Below, one piece after another: positions 17,175 through 25,968 of a DNA stretch of 64,000 bases. The position numbers and the translations under genes are program-made. Origin of the DNA: Streptomyces graminilatus. GTDB taxonomy: Bacteria; Actinomycetota; Actinomycetes; Streptomycetales; Streptomycetaceae. Where the stretch lies: positions 1-64,000 of the forward strand of contig NZ_LIQQ01000011.1 in the NCBI RefSeq assembly GCF_001418565.1. The letters are read 5' to 3'. The notes beneath the pieces are model-generated. The model made no database searches, had not been told where the DNA came from, and saw only the letters and a program-made list of their open reading frames with translations. Every line of letters begins with the position of its first letter. Position 1 is the stretch's first letter.

Positions 17175-18464
17175 CTACCGGGTCGGGCGGGGCGGTGCCA
17201 GCACTTCGTTCGGCACCCACTTCCTCAAGACGTCAGGTACGACGACGGTGCCGTCTGCCTGCTGATGCTGCTCGAGGATCGCGGGCAGGAGTCGGCTTGT
17301 GGCCAGTCCCGACGCATTCAAGGTGTGCACGAAGCCCGATTTGCCCTGCCGGGGCCGGTAGCGGATGTTGCCGCGCCGGGCCTGGTAGTCGCGGGCGTTC
17401 GACACCGAGCTGACCTCTGCATATGCGCCGAGGCTGGGCAGCCACACCTCGACGTCGAAGGTCTTGGCCATGGCGGCGCTCGTGTCCTCAGCAGCCAGGT
17501 GCGTGATCCGGTAGTGCAGGCCGAGTCCGGCCACCAGCTCCTCGGCCTTGGTGAGGAGTTCGGCGTGAGCGGCGGCCGAGTCATCGGGGCGAGTGAACTG
17601 GAACATCTCCACCTTGTTGAACTGGTGTCCGCGCAGCGTTCCTCGCTCCGCAGTGCGGTAGCCGCCGGCCTCCTTGCGGTAGCACGGCGTGTAGGCGAAG
17701 TACTTCTTGGGCAGCTCGGCCTCCGCGAGAGTCTCGTCCCGGTGCAGATTGACCAATGCGGTCTCCGCGGTCGGCAGCAGGAACCGTTCGGGACCGTGCT
17801 CGCCCTGCTCCAGGGCGAGCACTTCGTCCGCGAACTTCGGGAACTGGCCCGCGGTGTATCCGGCCTGGTAAGTGAGGATGTGCGGCGGCAGCAGGAACTC
17901 GTAGCCGTCCCGCACGTGGGCCTCGACGAAGTAGTTCAGCAGCGCCCACTCCAGGAGTGCACCATGGCCGCGGTAGATCCAGAACCCACTGCCGGCGAGC
18001 TTGGTCCCGCGCTCGTAATCGACCAGCCCCAGGCTGTCGGCGAGCTGCACATGATCCTTCGGCACAAACCCAAACTCCGGCACCTGCCCGACAGTGCGTA
18101 CGACTTCGTTGTTCTCCTTGCCCCCGGCGGGAACGGCATCGTCGGGGAGGTTCGGCAGCGGATCAAGGAAGTCCCGGCATGCCTGCTCCAGCTCGGCAAG
18201 GTGAGCCTCGGCGTCGGTCAGGGCCTCACCGACCGTCTTGGCCTCCGCAAGCAGAGCGTCGACGGGCTCGCCAGCCCGCTGGCGTTTCGCGATCTCTCCC
18301 GAGATCGTCTTCCGCCGTCCCCGCAGCCGCTCCACGTCGGCTCGTGCCCGCCGGTGATCCAGGTCCAGCCGAAGAAAGGCATCGAGATCCACATGGACGT
18401 CACGCTTGGCCAGGGCTCGCTGTACGTACTCGGGGTTCTTGCGGATGAGGTCGATATCCAGCAT
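17175..18464 (-). CDS. serS: Seryl-tRNA synthetase, accessory copy
   Basis: A 429-residue SerRS. It has the N-terminal tRNA-binding coiled coil (residues about 30-105), class II motif 2 (YTPCYRKEAGGYRTAERGT) and motif 3 (NASGLATSRLLPAILE). It charges tRNA-Ser with serine. The setting among accessory genes suggests an extra copy rather than the housekeeping gene. Precedents for extra SerRS are self-resistance to seryl-tRNA synthetase inhibitors and supply of seryl-tRNA for a biosynthetic step. ATG 18464 has GGAG ten bases upstream. The leader upstream is a T-box (separate entry), so expression should respond to uncharged tRNA-Ser. Confidence 0.9.
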   Translation of the reverse strand: MLDIDLIRKNPEYVQRALAKRDVHVDLDAFLRLDLDHRRARADVERLRGRRKTISGEIAKRQRAGEPVDALLAEAKTVGEALTDAEAHLAELEQACRDFLDPLPNLPDDAVPAGGKENNEVVRTVGQVPEFGFVPKDHVQLADSLGLVDYERGTKLAGSGFWIYRGHGALLEWALLNYFVEAHVRDGYEFLLPPHILTYQAGYTAGQFPKFADEVLALEQGEHGPERFLLPTAETALVNLHRDETLAEAELPKKYFAYTPCYRKEAGGYRTAERGTLRGHQFNKVEMFQFTRPDDSAAAHAELLTKAEELVAGLGLHYRITHLAAEDTSAAMAKTFDVEVWLPSLGAYAEVSSVSNARDYQARRGNIRYRPRQGKSGFVHTLNASGLATSRLLPAILEQHQQADGTVVVPDVLRKWVPNEVLAPPRPTR

Positions 18465-18511
18465 CGCGTCGGTGCTCCGTTCGATCAGCCGTCTGTTGGC
18501 GTGATCCCTTG

Positions 18512-18765
18512 GGAGCGCGGGCGAGAAGGGGCAACTCGCGGTGCCACCGCGCCTTCGCCGCCACCGCAAGGGTGGCGGCCTCGTTCACAACCCGGTCACG
18601 GGGGTCAGCCGACAGGGCATTGAGCCACACCAGGGTGTGGCTGTTCCTCCCCGCACTCGGGAGTGGATTCACACCGGGTTGCGAGGCCGCCGTCACAGCA
18701 ACTGGCGGCTCTCTCGGCTCGCGTGATCCCGGGCTACTTGTCTCCGTCATCGCGTTGTACCCGAG
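18512..18765 (-). promoter_or_regulatory. T-box riboswitch, serine-specific, upstream of serS
   Basis: In the - strand transcript, stem I closes with CTCGGG (18765-18760) and CCCGAG (18661-18656). The GATGACGGAGACAAGTAG block and AGAGA bulge (18715-18710) flank a GCCGCC/GGCGGC distal stem. The likely specifier is UCC (18667-18665, Ser) followed by A. The antiterminator/antisequestrator is clear: helix A1 GCGCGG/CCGCGC, a 7-base bulge UGGCACC (18546-18540), helix A2 GCGAG/CTCGC with a 9-base loop. The bulge UGGC pairs with GCCA, matching the G discriminator of tRNA-Ser. GCTCC (18516-18512) can pair with GGAGC over the serS ribosome site (18478-18474), so control is probably translational, as in other actinobacterial T-boxes. 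Confidence 0.85.
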
Positions 18766-18811
18766 GTTAGAGGTGTCGCTGTCGCGCGGCCAATGAATTT
18801 GCCAGGGCTTC

Positions 18812-18848
18812 GGCGTGTGGAAGACCGGCGGCCGGTCTTCCACACGCC
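18812..18848 (-). terminator. Perfect 17-bp hairpin between dioxygenase and serS leader
   Basis: GGCGTGTGGAAGACCGG and its exact complement are separated by CGG. It lies 20 bases past the dioxygenase stop on the - strand and just before the T-box leader, so it should end dioxygenase transcripts and isolate serS. Confidence 0.75.
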
Positions 18849-18867
18849 TGGCCGTCACCTGGAGGAT

Positions 18868-19656
18868 TCACTTGCCCAGGCCGCGCCGTATGGCCAGTTC
18901 CACGGCCGAGTAGTCAGCATTCGCGCGTTCGAGCTGATACGGCTCGGCGGGGTACAGCGGCGGCTGAGCCAGGAAACGCGGGGTTGTTCCGTGGTGCGAC
19001 TGGGCTGCATGCACCAGGAACGGATGACACAGATAGACGTCCCCAGCGTGTCCGGTGGCCAGTACTTGCGGCAGGTCAGCGGTCGCCTCAAACAGCCCCG
19101 CAGCGGCAAGATCGCCGGTACTCATTCCCTCCTCGCCGGCGGCTTCCAGTCGCGAGGGGACGTACAGGTGTGAGCCTGCTCGAATCCGGGTCGGCGCGTC
19201 GTTGTCCGTGGTGTCGGAGAACAGGAACAACATCAGCAGGGCACGGCAGCGCGAGTGGACGTTCACCCACGGCGGGCCGCTCTTCTGTTCCTCGGGGTGG
19301 TAGCCGCCGTCGATGTGCCATCCGTCGTCGCCCGGGTCTCCGGGGTGCGGGAAGCGGATGGGGATCGTGCCGATGCTCTTTCGAGGCAGCCACCGGCCCG
19401 CCCCGACGAGCTGGTCGAAGGCCCGGTAGAGCCGGGGCGTGTTCGCCGCCTGGCGGAAGGGTTCCTGGGCACAGGAGCCCAACCGGATCACCGGCTCGGT
19501 CCACGTCGCAGGATCATCCGGGTCACAGCCCGTCTCCTGCCAGCAAATGGCACGGCACTCGGCCGCCACCTCGGCAGGAAAGGCTTCGTCCACCCGGATG
19601 AAGCCGTTGTCGATGAACTCCTTCACCTGCGTTACGGAAAGTCCGCTACTGGACAT
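18868..19656 (-). CDS. Phytanoyl-CoA dioxygenase (PhyH) family protein
   Basis: A 262-residue Fe(II)/2-oxoglutarate-dependent oxygenase. The HxD metal pair is in DGWHIDGGYHP (near residue 112) and the distal His in CHPFLVHAA (near 215), with an Arg-containing block after it for 2-oxoglutarate. Members hydroxylate diverse small molecules, including amino acids and natural products. ATG 19656 follows a purine-rich GAGAAGGA. No biosynthetic partner is adjacent, so the substrate is unknown. Confidence 0.8.
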   Translation of the reverse strand: MSSSGLSVTQVKEFIDNGFIRVDEAFPAEVAAECRAICWQETGCDPDDPATWTEPVIRLGSCAQEPFRQAANTPRLYRAFDQLVGAGRWLPRKSIGTIPIRFPHPGDPGDDGWHIDGGYHPEEQKSGPPWVNVHSRCRALLMLFLFSDTTDNDAPTRIRAGSHLYVPSRLEAAGEEGMSTGDLAAAGLFEATADLPQVLATGHAGDVYLCHPFLVHAAQSHHGTTPRFLAQPPLYPAEPYQLERANADYSAVELAIRRGLGK

Positions 19657-19890
19657 GCCCCGTCCTTCTCGATGGGAGTAACTATCCTGAAAGGAAAGCC
19701 GGTTGAGGAGGCGCCGTCGAATCAATTTCAGGCGAGGGCATGGCCGCAATGGGGCGGCCTTGGTGACGGAGACACCTCGGCGAATCTCATCGGCCGGCAC
19801 GCAGCGGGTGGCTTCAGCAAGGTCCGAGGCGAGGCGCCCTTGCGGCGGAATGCCATCCTTCTGCAGGCCGGGCGCTGGCAGGCTGCCTCC

Positions 19891-20436
19891 ATGAAGCAAG
19901 GTGAGGTGCTGCTGATCGGTGGGCGCGCTGGCGTCGGCAAGTCGACGGTGGGGTGGGAGGTTTCCGCGCAGCTGTGTGCCGCGGAGGTCGCCCATGTAGT
20001 CGTAGAGGGAGATTTTCTGGGGCAGGTGCACCCAGCACCAAAGGGTGATCCGCGCCGCTCGAAGATCGTCGAGCGAAACCTCGCCGCCGTGTGGGGGAAC
20101 TACGCCGAACTCGGCTACCGCCGGCTGATCTACACGAACACCGTCAGCGTGCTATCCGAGGCCGTCCGCATGTTCGAGCGCGTGATGGGGGGCGGATGTG
20201 CGGCTCGTGCGGGTCCTGCTCACCGCCTCTGACGCCACGGCCAGCGAACGGTTGGCGGGCCGGGAGCTTGGCTCGGAGCTGGAGAAGGAGCTTGAGCGCA
20301 GCGCCTATAAAGCGCGCCTCCTGGACAAGCGCGCGCCCGCGGACACCATGCGGATCGTGACCGACGGCCGATCGGTCCTAGAGATCGCACGCGAGGTGGT
20401 GGCCGCCACTGGGTGGACCGGCCCGGGCCCGTGCTA
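19891..20436 (+). pseudogene. P-loop kinase-like gene broken in a G run
   Basis: The first part (from ATG 19891) carries Walker A GGRAGVGKST at residues 10-19 and reads well to about residue 100 (VRMFERVMGG). The continuation (VRLVRVLLTASDATASERL, then ELERSAYKARLLDKRAPADT) lies in another frame and ends at 20436. The change falls at GGGGGG around 20186-20193; removing one G rejoins a protein of about 181 residues. It could be a one-base sequencing error, a real inactivation, or slippage at a homopolymer. The family is small-molecule or nucleotide kinase; substrate unknown. Confidence 0.65.
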
Positions 20437-20479
20437 GAAATCCGTCGCACAGAGGGAAGGATTCCCCCACTCTTGCAGA

Positions 20480-21463
20480 ATGCCGAACATCGTCACCCCG
20501 CGCCTGCAGTACAACTCCACAGCGGTACGCCCGCGCTGGGGCGACCTTCCACAGGGCATTCGCCAGCTGATCTCACGCCACCTGGGCGGTGCAGTGGACG
20601 CGGAGCCAAGTGCAGGAAGCGGCTTCACCAGTGGCTTCGCCGCGGTAGCCCACGGGATCAGCGGCACACAGTTCATCAAGGCGGTCAATGGCGCGGAGAA
20701 CACCGTGATCGCCAACTGCTACCGGCGGGAGGCATTGATCAACCGGGCGCTCCCCGCGGAGGTCCCGGCACCCCGCTTGCAGTGGATCGAGGAGCAGGAT
20801 GACTGGGTTGTCCTCGGCTTCGACGCCGTCGACGGTGGCCGCATGCCCGCCGAACCCTGGCAGCCCAACGAGCTGGACGCCACCCTGAACGCCTACGCCA
20901 CGGCGGCCGAGGCGCTCGCCGCGCCCTCTGTGCAACTGCTGGAACTCGGTCTCAAGCCGGTCGACGCCGAGGGTGACTTCACCGATTGGCGTGACCTCCA
21001 AGCCGGCAGGACCAGACCGGAGCTCCTGCCGGCATGGGTGCCGCTCCGGCTCACGCCGCAGCTGGCCGAGCTGGAGAGCCAATGGCGGAAGGCCACAGCG
21101 GGCACCGCCGTCTTGCATCACGACCTGCGCCAGGACAACGTGCTCATCGACACCAGCGACGCCGCGTGGATCTGCGACTGGAACTGGCCGTGCCTCGGTG
21201 CCAGTTGGTTCGACCTGGTCCTCCTCTTGGCCACCGCATTCGCCGACGGCCACGACGCCACCACCCTGTTCGCGGCACATCCCACCGCCCATGGAGTCGC
21301 CGACGAACAGCTCGACGCTGCCCTCGCCGCGCTCTCTGGCTTCTTCCTGGTCTCCGGGGCAAAGCCCCCGGCGGACTGGTCACCGCACATTCGCCAGCAT
21401 CAGACATGGTGTGGCGAAGTCACTCTGCGATGGCTGGCTGACCGGCGTAGCTGGACGTTCTGA
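20480..21463 (+). CDS. APH-type phosphotransferase
   Basis: A 327-residue aminoglycoside phosphotransferase-fold protein with the catalytic loop VLHHDLRQDNVLI (about residues 213-225) and the metal-binding ICDWNWPCLG that follows. The N-lobe Lys is in TQFIKAVNG. Substrate unknown. It lies 43 bases after the broken P-loop kinase on the same strand, echoing the phosphotransferase/P-loop pair near 8.5 kb. Confidence 0.78.
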   Translation: MPNIVTPRLQYNSTAVRPRWGDLPQGIRQLISRHLGGAVDAEPSAGSGFTSGFAAVAHGISGTQFIKAVNGAENTVIANCYRREALINRALPAEVPAPRLQWIEEQDDWVVLGFDAVDGGRMPAEPWQPNELDATLNAYATAAEALAAPSVQLLELGLKPVDAEGDFTDWRDLQAGRTRPELLPAWVPLRLTPQLAELESQWRKATAGTAVLHHDLRQDNVLIDTSDAAWICDWNWPCLGASWFDLVLLLATAFADGHDATTLFAAHPTAHGVADEQLDAALAALSGFFLVSGAKPPADWSPHIRQHQTWCGEVTLRWLADRRSWTF

Positions 21464-21607
21464 CTCGGCGCGGGAGGCGAGTGACGCGGATGGCCAGCGC
21501 AGGGTCCGGAATGTCGGACCGCGGTTGCCGCCCATCTGCTGCCGGACAGACCAGTGCGGCGCTGAATTCGTTGGACGCTCCATTCTCGGCGCCGATAGGT
21601 TTCCTGA

Positions 21608-23335
21608 ATGGCGAATCTGGAAGAGTTGCTGAGCCAGAGGTTGGTCCCTGCGTTTGAATCGGTGGCGGGCAGGCCCGTCGACCCTGTCGTCCGACGATCT
21701 CAGCACGCGCACTTCCAGTCCGACGCCGCCCTCGCGCTGGCGCGGGGGACGGGCGGCAACCCGCGCGACTTCGCCAGCCGCGTCGTAGAGGCCGCGCAGC
21801 TCGATGACCTCTGCTCGGCAGTGGAGATCTCCGGCCCTGGCTTCATCAATCTGACGATCTCGGACGAGGTCCTTGGAAGGCTCCTCGCCGATATGGCCGG
21901 CGATGAGCGCCTCGCGGTCCCGCAGGCCAAGGACCTGGAAACGATCACCGTCGACTACTCCGCGCCGAACGCGGCCAAGGAAATGCACGTCGGGCACCTC
22001 CGGTCGACGATCATCGGCGACGTTGCGGTACGCCTGCTGGAGTGGCAAGGCCACACCGTCATCAGGCAGAACCACATCGGCGAATGGGGTACGCCCTTCG
22101 GCATGCTCGTCGAGCATCTCCTCGACATCGGCGAGTCCGAGGCAGCCCACGAACTGTCCGTCGGCGACCTCAACGGCTTCTACCAAGCAGCTCGCCGCAA
22201 GTTCGATGCCGACGAGAGGTTCAAGGACCGTGCCCGCAAACGGGTCGTCCTGCTCCAGAGCGGCGACGAAACCACCCTGCACCTGTGGCAGACCCTGGTC
22301 GACGAGTCAAAGAAGTACTTCATGACCGTCTACGGGCTGCTGAACGTGCGGCTCACCGAGCAGGACTTCTTCGGCGAGAGCTACTACAACAACCAGCTCC
22401 AGTCGGTCCTCGACGAGCTCGGCGAACTCGGCCTGCTCAGCGAGAGCGTAGGCGCCCAGTGCGTCTTCCCTGATGGCTACACGAACCGCGCAGGCGACCC
22501 CCTGCCGATCATCGTCCGTAAGGGCGATGGCGGGTTCGGCTACGGCGCCACCGATCTGGCCACCATCCGCCACCGCCTGCAGAACCTGCACGCCACCCGG
22601 CTGCTGTACGTTGTTGGCCTGCCTCAGAGCCAACACCTGGACATGGTGTACGACGTGGCCCGGGACGCCAACTGGCTCAATCCGCCCGCCCGCGCCGAGC
22701 ACGTCGGCCACGGATCCATCCTCGGAGACGACGGCAAGATGCTGCGCACCCGTGCCGGTGCCTCCGTAAAACTGGTCGACCTCCTGGACGAAGCAGTGAC
22801 GAGGGCCGCCGCCGTCATTACTGAGAAGAACCCGCAGCTCGACGAGGCAACCCGCGCCGCCGTGGCCAGGTCCGTCGGAATCGGCGCGGTCAAGTACGCA
22901 GACCTTTCGACGGACCGCCTCAAGGACTACGTCTTCGACTACGACCGCATGCTGTCGTTCGACGGCAACACCGCGCCCTACGTGCAGTACGCACGAGCAC
23001 GGATCTGCTCCATCTTCCGCCGCGCCGGCGTCAAGCAGCCGCTGCGGGACGCCGGCACACCGGCCATCACCGAGCCCGGCGAGCGCGCGCTCGCCCTCGA
23101 ACTCATGGCGTTCGGCAACCTTCTCGCCGAGATCACCGAGACGCTGGAGTTCCACAAACTCGCCAACTACCTCTACCGCCTGGCCAGCAACTTCACCAAC
23201 TTCTACGAGAAGTGCCCCGTGCTTCGTGCTGAAGACCCCGCCAAGCAGACCCGACTGGTTCTGTGCGACCTCACCGCGCGCACCCTCGAACTGGGACTTG
23301 GCCTACTCGGTATCGAGTCACCCGATCAGATGTGA
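21608..23335 (+). CDS. argS: Arginyl-tRNA synthetase, accessory copy
   Basis: A 575-residue class I ArgRS: N-terminal Add-1 domain, HVGHLRSTI signature near residue 127, GDDGKMLRTRAG in place of KMSKS near residue 377, and a C-terminal anticodon-binding domain with the PYVQYARARICSI helix. It charges tRNA-Arg. Together with the SerRS three kilobases upstream this gives two accessory synthetases in one segment. No T-box motif is visible in the 144 bases upstream, only a small GGTCCG/CGGACC hairpin (21503-21520). Possible roles are antibiotic self-resistance or providing arginyl-tRNA to a tRNA-dependent transferase. Confidence 0.9.
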   Translation: MANLEELLSQRLVPAFESVAGRPVDPVVRRSQHAHFQSDAALALARGTGGNPRDFASRVVEAAQLDDLCSAVEISGPGFINLTISDEVLGRLLADMAGDERLAVPQAKDLETITVDYSAPNAAKEMHVGHLRSTIIGDVAVRLLEWQGHTVIRQNHIGEWGTPFGMLVEHLLDIGESEAAHELSVGDLNGFYQAARRKFDADERFKDRARKRVVLLQSGDETTLHLWQTLVDESKKYFMTVYGLLNVRLTEQDFFGESYYNNQLQSVLDELGELGLLSESVGAQCVFPDGYTNRAGDPLPIIVRKGDGGFGYGATDLATIRHRLQNLHATRLLYVVGLPQSQHLDMVYDVARDANWLNPPARAEHVGHGSILGDDGKMLRTRAGASVKLVDLLDEAVTRAAAVITEKNPQLDEATRAAVARSVGIGAVKYADLSTDRLKDYVFDYDRMLSFDGNTAPYVQYARARICSIFRRAGVKQPLRDAGTPAITEPGERALALELMAFGNLLAEITETLEFHKLANYLYRLASNFTNFYEKCPVLRAEDPAKQTRLVLCDLTARTLELGLGLLGIESPDQM

Positions 23336-23406
23336 TCCCCGGAACCCTTGTTCCCCTCATCCGATCTTTCCCACTCTTCGTCGGCCCCAAAGAGAAGCGG
23401 AGGCCC

Positions 23407-23922
23407 ATGACTCACCTGATCGAACCTCCCCACACAGCCGACGCCTCAGCCATCGGCCAGATCCAACTGGAGGCTTGGCTCCAGACGTACCCCAACAAAC
23501 AGGCGGAGATCGACGAGACGTGGATCAGGGACCACCGTGGCTCCGCGGCCACCGCTGAGGGGATTGCCCAGTGGAGAGAGTTCATTGAGGAAACGAAGCG
23601 GCAGCCAGACAGACTCTTCTGCCGTGTCGTTCACACCAAAGCAGGGATCGTCGGGTTCATGTGCGGACGCAGGGACGAGGTGGTCACCCTCGGACCCATG
23701 TACCTGCTGAACGAAGCCCAAGGCCACGGCACCGGAAGCCGGCTGATGCGCGAGTTCCTTGCGTGGGCAGGCGACACACCGATGCACCTGTGGGTGACGG
23801 CCTACAACGAGCGGGCCATCCGCTTCTACGAACGCTATGGCTTCAAGCCCACGGGTGAGCAAGAGCTCTGGAAAGGCAAGCTGCCGAACATCCGCATGGC
23901 CCGCAACACCACCTGCCCGTAA
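23407..23922 (+). CDS. GNAT N-acetyltransferase
   Basis: A 171-residue GNAT protein. Motif A, with the acetyl-CoA pyrophosphate loop, is EAQGHGTGSRLMREFL (about residues 102-117), and motif B is NERAIRFYERYGF (about 136-148). Substrate unknown; the strongest resemblance is to small-molecule or peptide N-acetyltransferases of the RimI kind. It follows argS by 71 bases in the same direction and may share its transcript. Confidence 0.83.
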   Translation: MTHLIEPPHTADASAIGQIQLEAWLQTYPNKQAEIDETWIRDHRGSAATAEGIAQWREFIEETKRQPDRLFCRVVHTKAGIVGFMCGRRDEVVTLGPMYLLNEAQGHGTGSRLMREFLAWAGDTPMHLWVTAYNERAIRFYERYGFKPTGEQELWKGKLPNIRMARNTTCP

Positions 23923-23993
23923 ACCTATTGTCGCCGGAGCATGCTGCTGCGCCCCAGCGATGCGCGACGGCAGCCTGGGACGCAGCGCGGGCA

Positions 23994-24848
23994 TTAGAAG
24001 TCGTACACCGCGAAGTCCGTCACCGGGCCGTAGCCGATCCGCTGGTACAGACCGTTGCTGGTGGGGTTGGCCAGGTCCGCGAACAGCAGCACCTCCGCCG
24101 CGCCCGCCGCCAGTGCTGCCCGGCTGACCTCGACCGCCGCGGCGCCCGCGTAACCGCGGCCGCGCAGGTGGGCCGGGGTGTAGACGGGGGCCACCCTGAT
24201 CTGGCCGGCGACCATCGGGGTCACACCCGCCATGGAGACGGGGGCACCGTCCGGGGTCTCCCAGAACGTGACGCGTCCGTGGGCGATGCGCGTGTCGGCC
24301 CAGGAGCCGGCGTCCGCGGAGGCAGTTCCTCCGATGTCCGCGACGAACTCTCCGTACCAACACATGAGTTGCTCGCGGTCCTGCTCGCCCGCGACCCTGC
24401 CCCGGCCCTCCGGACGCGGCTCCGGAGGGGTCAGCGTGCCGAGGCGGTACAGCCGCTGCTGCTCGTGGAGCGTCGGCGTCGCCCCGGTGTGCCGCTGCCA
24501 AGCCTCGGCGAAAGCGGCGGCGGTGTCGTGGTCTGCACTGACGCCAGGGAGGGTGCGGCCAAGGCTGGCCAGATGGACGGCGAGGGCGTCGGCCTCCTCT
24601 GGAGTGAGAGGGGTGAGATTCAGGCGGCGGGGCGGGGTGCGGAAGTAGGTCGCGCGGACCTCGCCCGCCCTCTCCAGGACGCCGAAGGCGGGGGCTTCGG
24701 CGCCGTATGCGTGCGCTCCGCGCGTACGCAGCGCCTCGGTCACCGTCAGGGGGATGGTGTGCAGGGCGGGGCGCGAGTGCAGGAAGTCTCCTGCGCGGGC
24801 TAGGAAGCTGTCGACGTCATCGGTGAGGTGCCAGTCGTCCAGGCGCAT
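23994..24848 (-). CDS. GNAT acetyltransferase with N-terminal extension
   Basis: A 284-residue protein. The C-terminal GNAT domain has the loop LRGRGYAGAAAVEVSR (about residues 228-243) and an N-x-TSNGLYQRIGYGPV end. The N-terminal 110 residues form a degenerate second domain of the same kind, as seen in duplicated streptomycete GNATs. It ends convergently with the preceding GNAT. Substrate unknown. Confidence 0.8.
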   Translation of the reverse strand: MRLDDWHLTDDVDSFLARAGDFLHSRPALHTIPLTVTEALRTRGAHAYGAEAPAFGVLERAGEVRATYFRTPPRRLNLTPLTPEEADALAVHLASLGRTLPGVSADHDTAAAFAEAWQRHTGATPTLHEQQRLYRLGTLTPPEPRPEGRGRVAGEQDREQLMCWYGEFVADIGGTASADAGSWADTRIAHGRVTFWETPDGAPVSMAGVTPMVAGQIRVAPVYTPAHLRGRGYAGAAAVEVSRAALAAGAAEVLLFADLANPTSNGLYQRIGYGPVTDFAVYDF

Positions 24849-24951
24849 GCCTCATGATCCCGCGCGTTCACGGACTGCGCCCGTGGTTTTCCGACGGGGG
24901 GAGGCGACGGAGCGCGGTCAGGGCGCCGCCTCCCCCCAGTGACCCCGCCGC

Positions 24952-25095
24952 CTACTCCGGCTCCGGGTCCGTCGCCAGGCGGCCGTGCAGGTGTATGTCC
25001 CGGACCGCGTCGTGCCGGCCCGGTTCGAACATCGCGCCCCGCAGGGTCCCCTCGTACCAGAAGGGCAGGGGCGAGGACACCGTGGCGCTTGGACG
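24952..25095 (-). pseudogene. C-terminal fragment of a RimJ/RimL-like GNAT
   Basis: The - strand frame ends with FWYEGTLRGAM and then RHDAVRDIHLHGRLATD, the typical tail of RimJ/RimL-type acetyltransferases. Everything upstream is missing, and the homology stops about 30 bases before the dispersed repeat at 25126. The repeat or its mobile element probably removed the N-terminal part. Confidence 0.6.
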
Positions 25096-25125
25096 CAGTT
25101 GCGTCGGCAGGTCAGGGTGCTGTTT

Positions 25126-25200
25126 GGCCGGTGCAGTCCAAGGAGCCACCGTCTGCGCTGATGACGTGGTCCCTCGAACGTGAACTGGATGGCGAACGCG
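25126..25200. repeat. Dispersed imperfect repeat, copy 2
   Basis: This copy matches 12769-12846 (same orientation) through the blocks listed there. It lies between the truncated acetyltransferase tail and the start of an intact GNAT gene. Two copies 12 kb apart could also recombine and delete the interval. Confidence 0.6.
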
Positions 25201-25226
25201 CTCCTCCATGCCGCAAGATTCGCTCT

Positions 25227-25736
25227 ATGCGGATCGCTGAGTGTCAGGAACACGAGGTTGCACTGCTCGATCGGTACATTCCGTCTCCGGGCGTAATATC
25301 ATCCCACGCTCGTCGACATGCCAGACAGAAAGCCGGAGCGAGTACGTTTCTCGTTGCCTGGCGCGATGGACAGCCAGTCGGAAGCTGCGAGGTGAGGTGG
25401 GACGGGTGTGCTGCTCCCGAAGTCCAGGAAGCTCACGAGGACTGCCCGGAGGTCAACGGTCTGGGAGTGTGGCCGGAGTCCTTCCGCTCCCAAGGGATCG
25501 GAACAGCCCTGATCCTCGCGGCTGAGGAACTAGTGCGGAAGCGCGGTGGTGAGCGCATTGGGCTGGGAGTGGACGAGAACAACCCTCGGGCGGCGGCTCT
25601 CTACTCCCGACTGGGCTACGACCCTGTTGTCCCATACCTCGACCGCTGGTCCTACCAGGACGTCGAAGGCGTGACGCATGAGGTTGCCGATGCCTGCACG
25701 TTCATGATCAAGAAGTTCCAACCCGACAGCTCCTGA
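25227..25736 (+). CDS. GNAT N-acetyltransferase
   Basis: A 169-residue GNAT protein with the acetyl-CoA loop FRSQGIGTALILAAEE (about residues 88-103) and motif B NNPRAAALYSRLGYDP (about 120-135). ATG 25227 is 26 bases after the dispersed repeat. Substrate unknown. Confidence 0.82.
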   Translation: MRIAECQEHEVALLDRYIPSPGVISSHARRHARQKAGASTFLVAWRDGQPVGSCEVRWDGCAAPEVQEAHEDCPEVNGLGVWPESFRSQGIGTALILAAEELVRKRGGERIGLGVDENNPRAAALYSRLGYDPVVPYLDRWSYQDVEGVTHEVADACTFMIKKFQPDSS

Positions 25737-25968
25737 GCGGCAACGCCGTCTCACCGGGGAGTCACCGGTAGCGAGTGAGGGCGCATGCGATGCCGTTGAA
25801 GGCTCATCCGAGAGCGCCGAATTCCACGGTGTTGGACGCCTGGCGGGACGCAGGTCGAGTGACAGGTCGGCCGCTAAAGCAAGGTCAACGGCACCGCGGG
25901 TTCCCCACTGGTGCAGGCACATCGGTAAATCATTGGCGGCGTACACAACAACGGCTCATGCTGCGTCT

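Noticed and set aside
21464-21607. Possible T-box upstream of argS
   Set aside because: No TGGNACC bulge, no stem I features; only a short GGTCCG/CGGACC hairpin is present.
25010-25035. GGTTCGAAC resembling a tRNA T-loop
   Set aside because: No acceptor or anticodon stem can be formed around it, and it lies in the acetyltransferase remnant.
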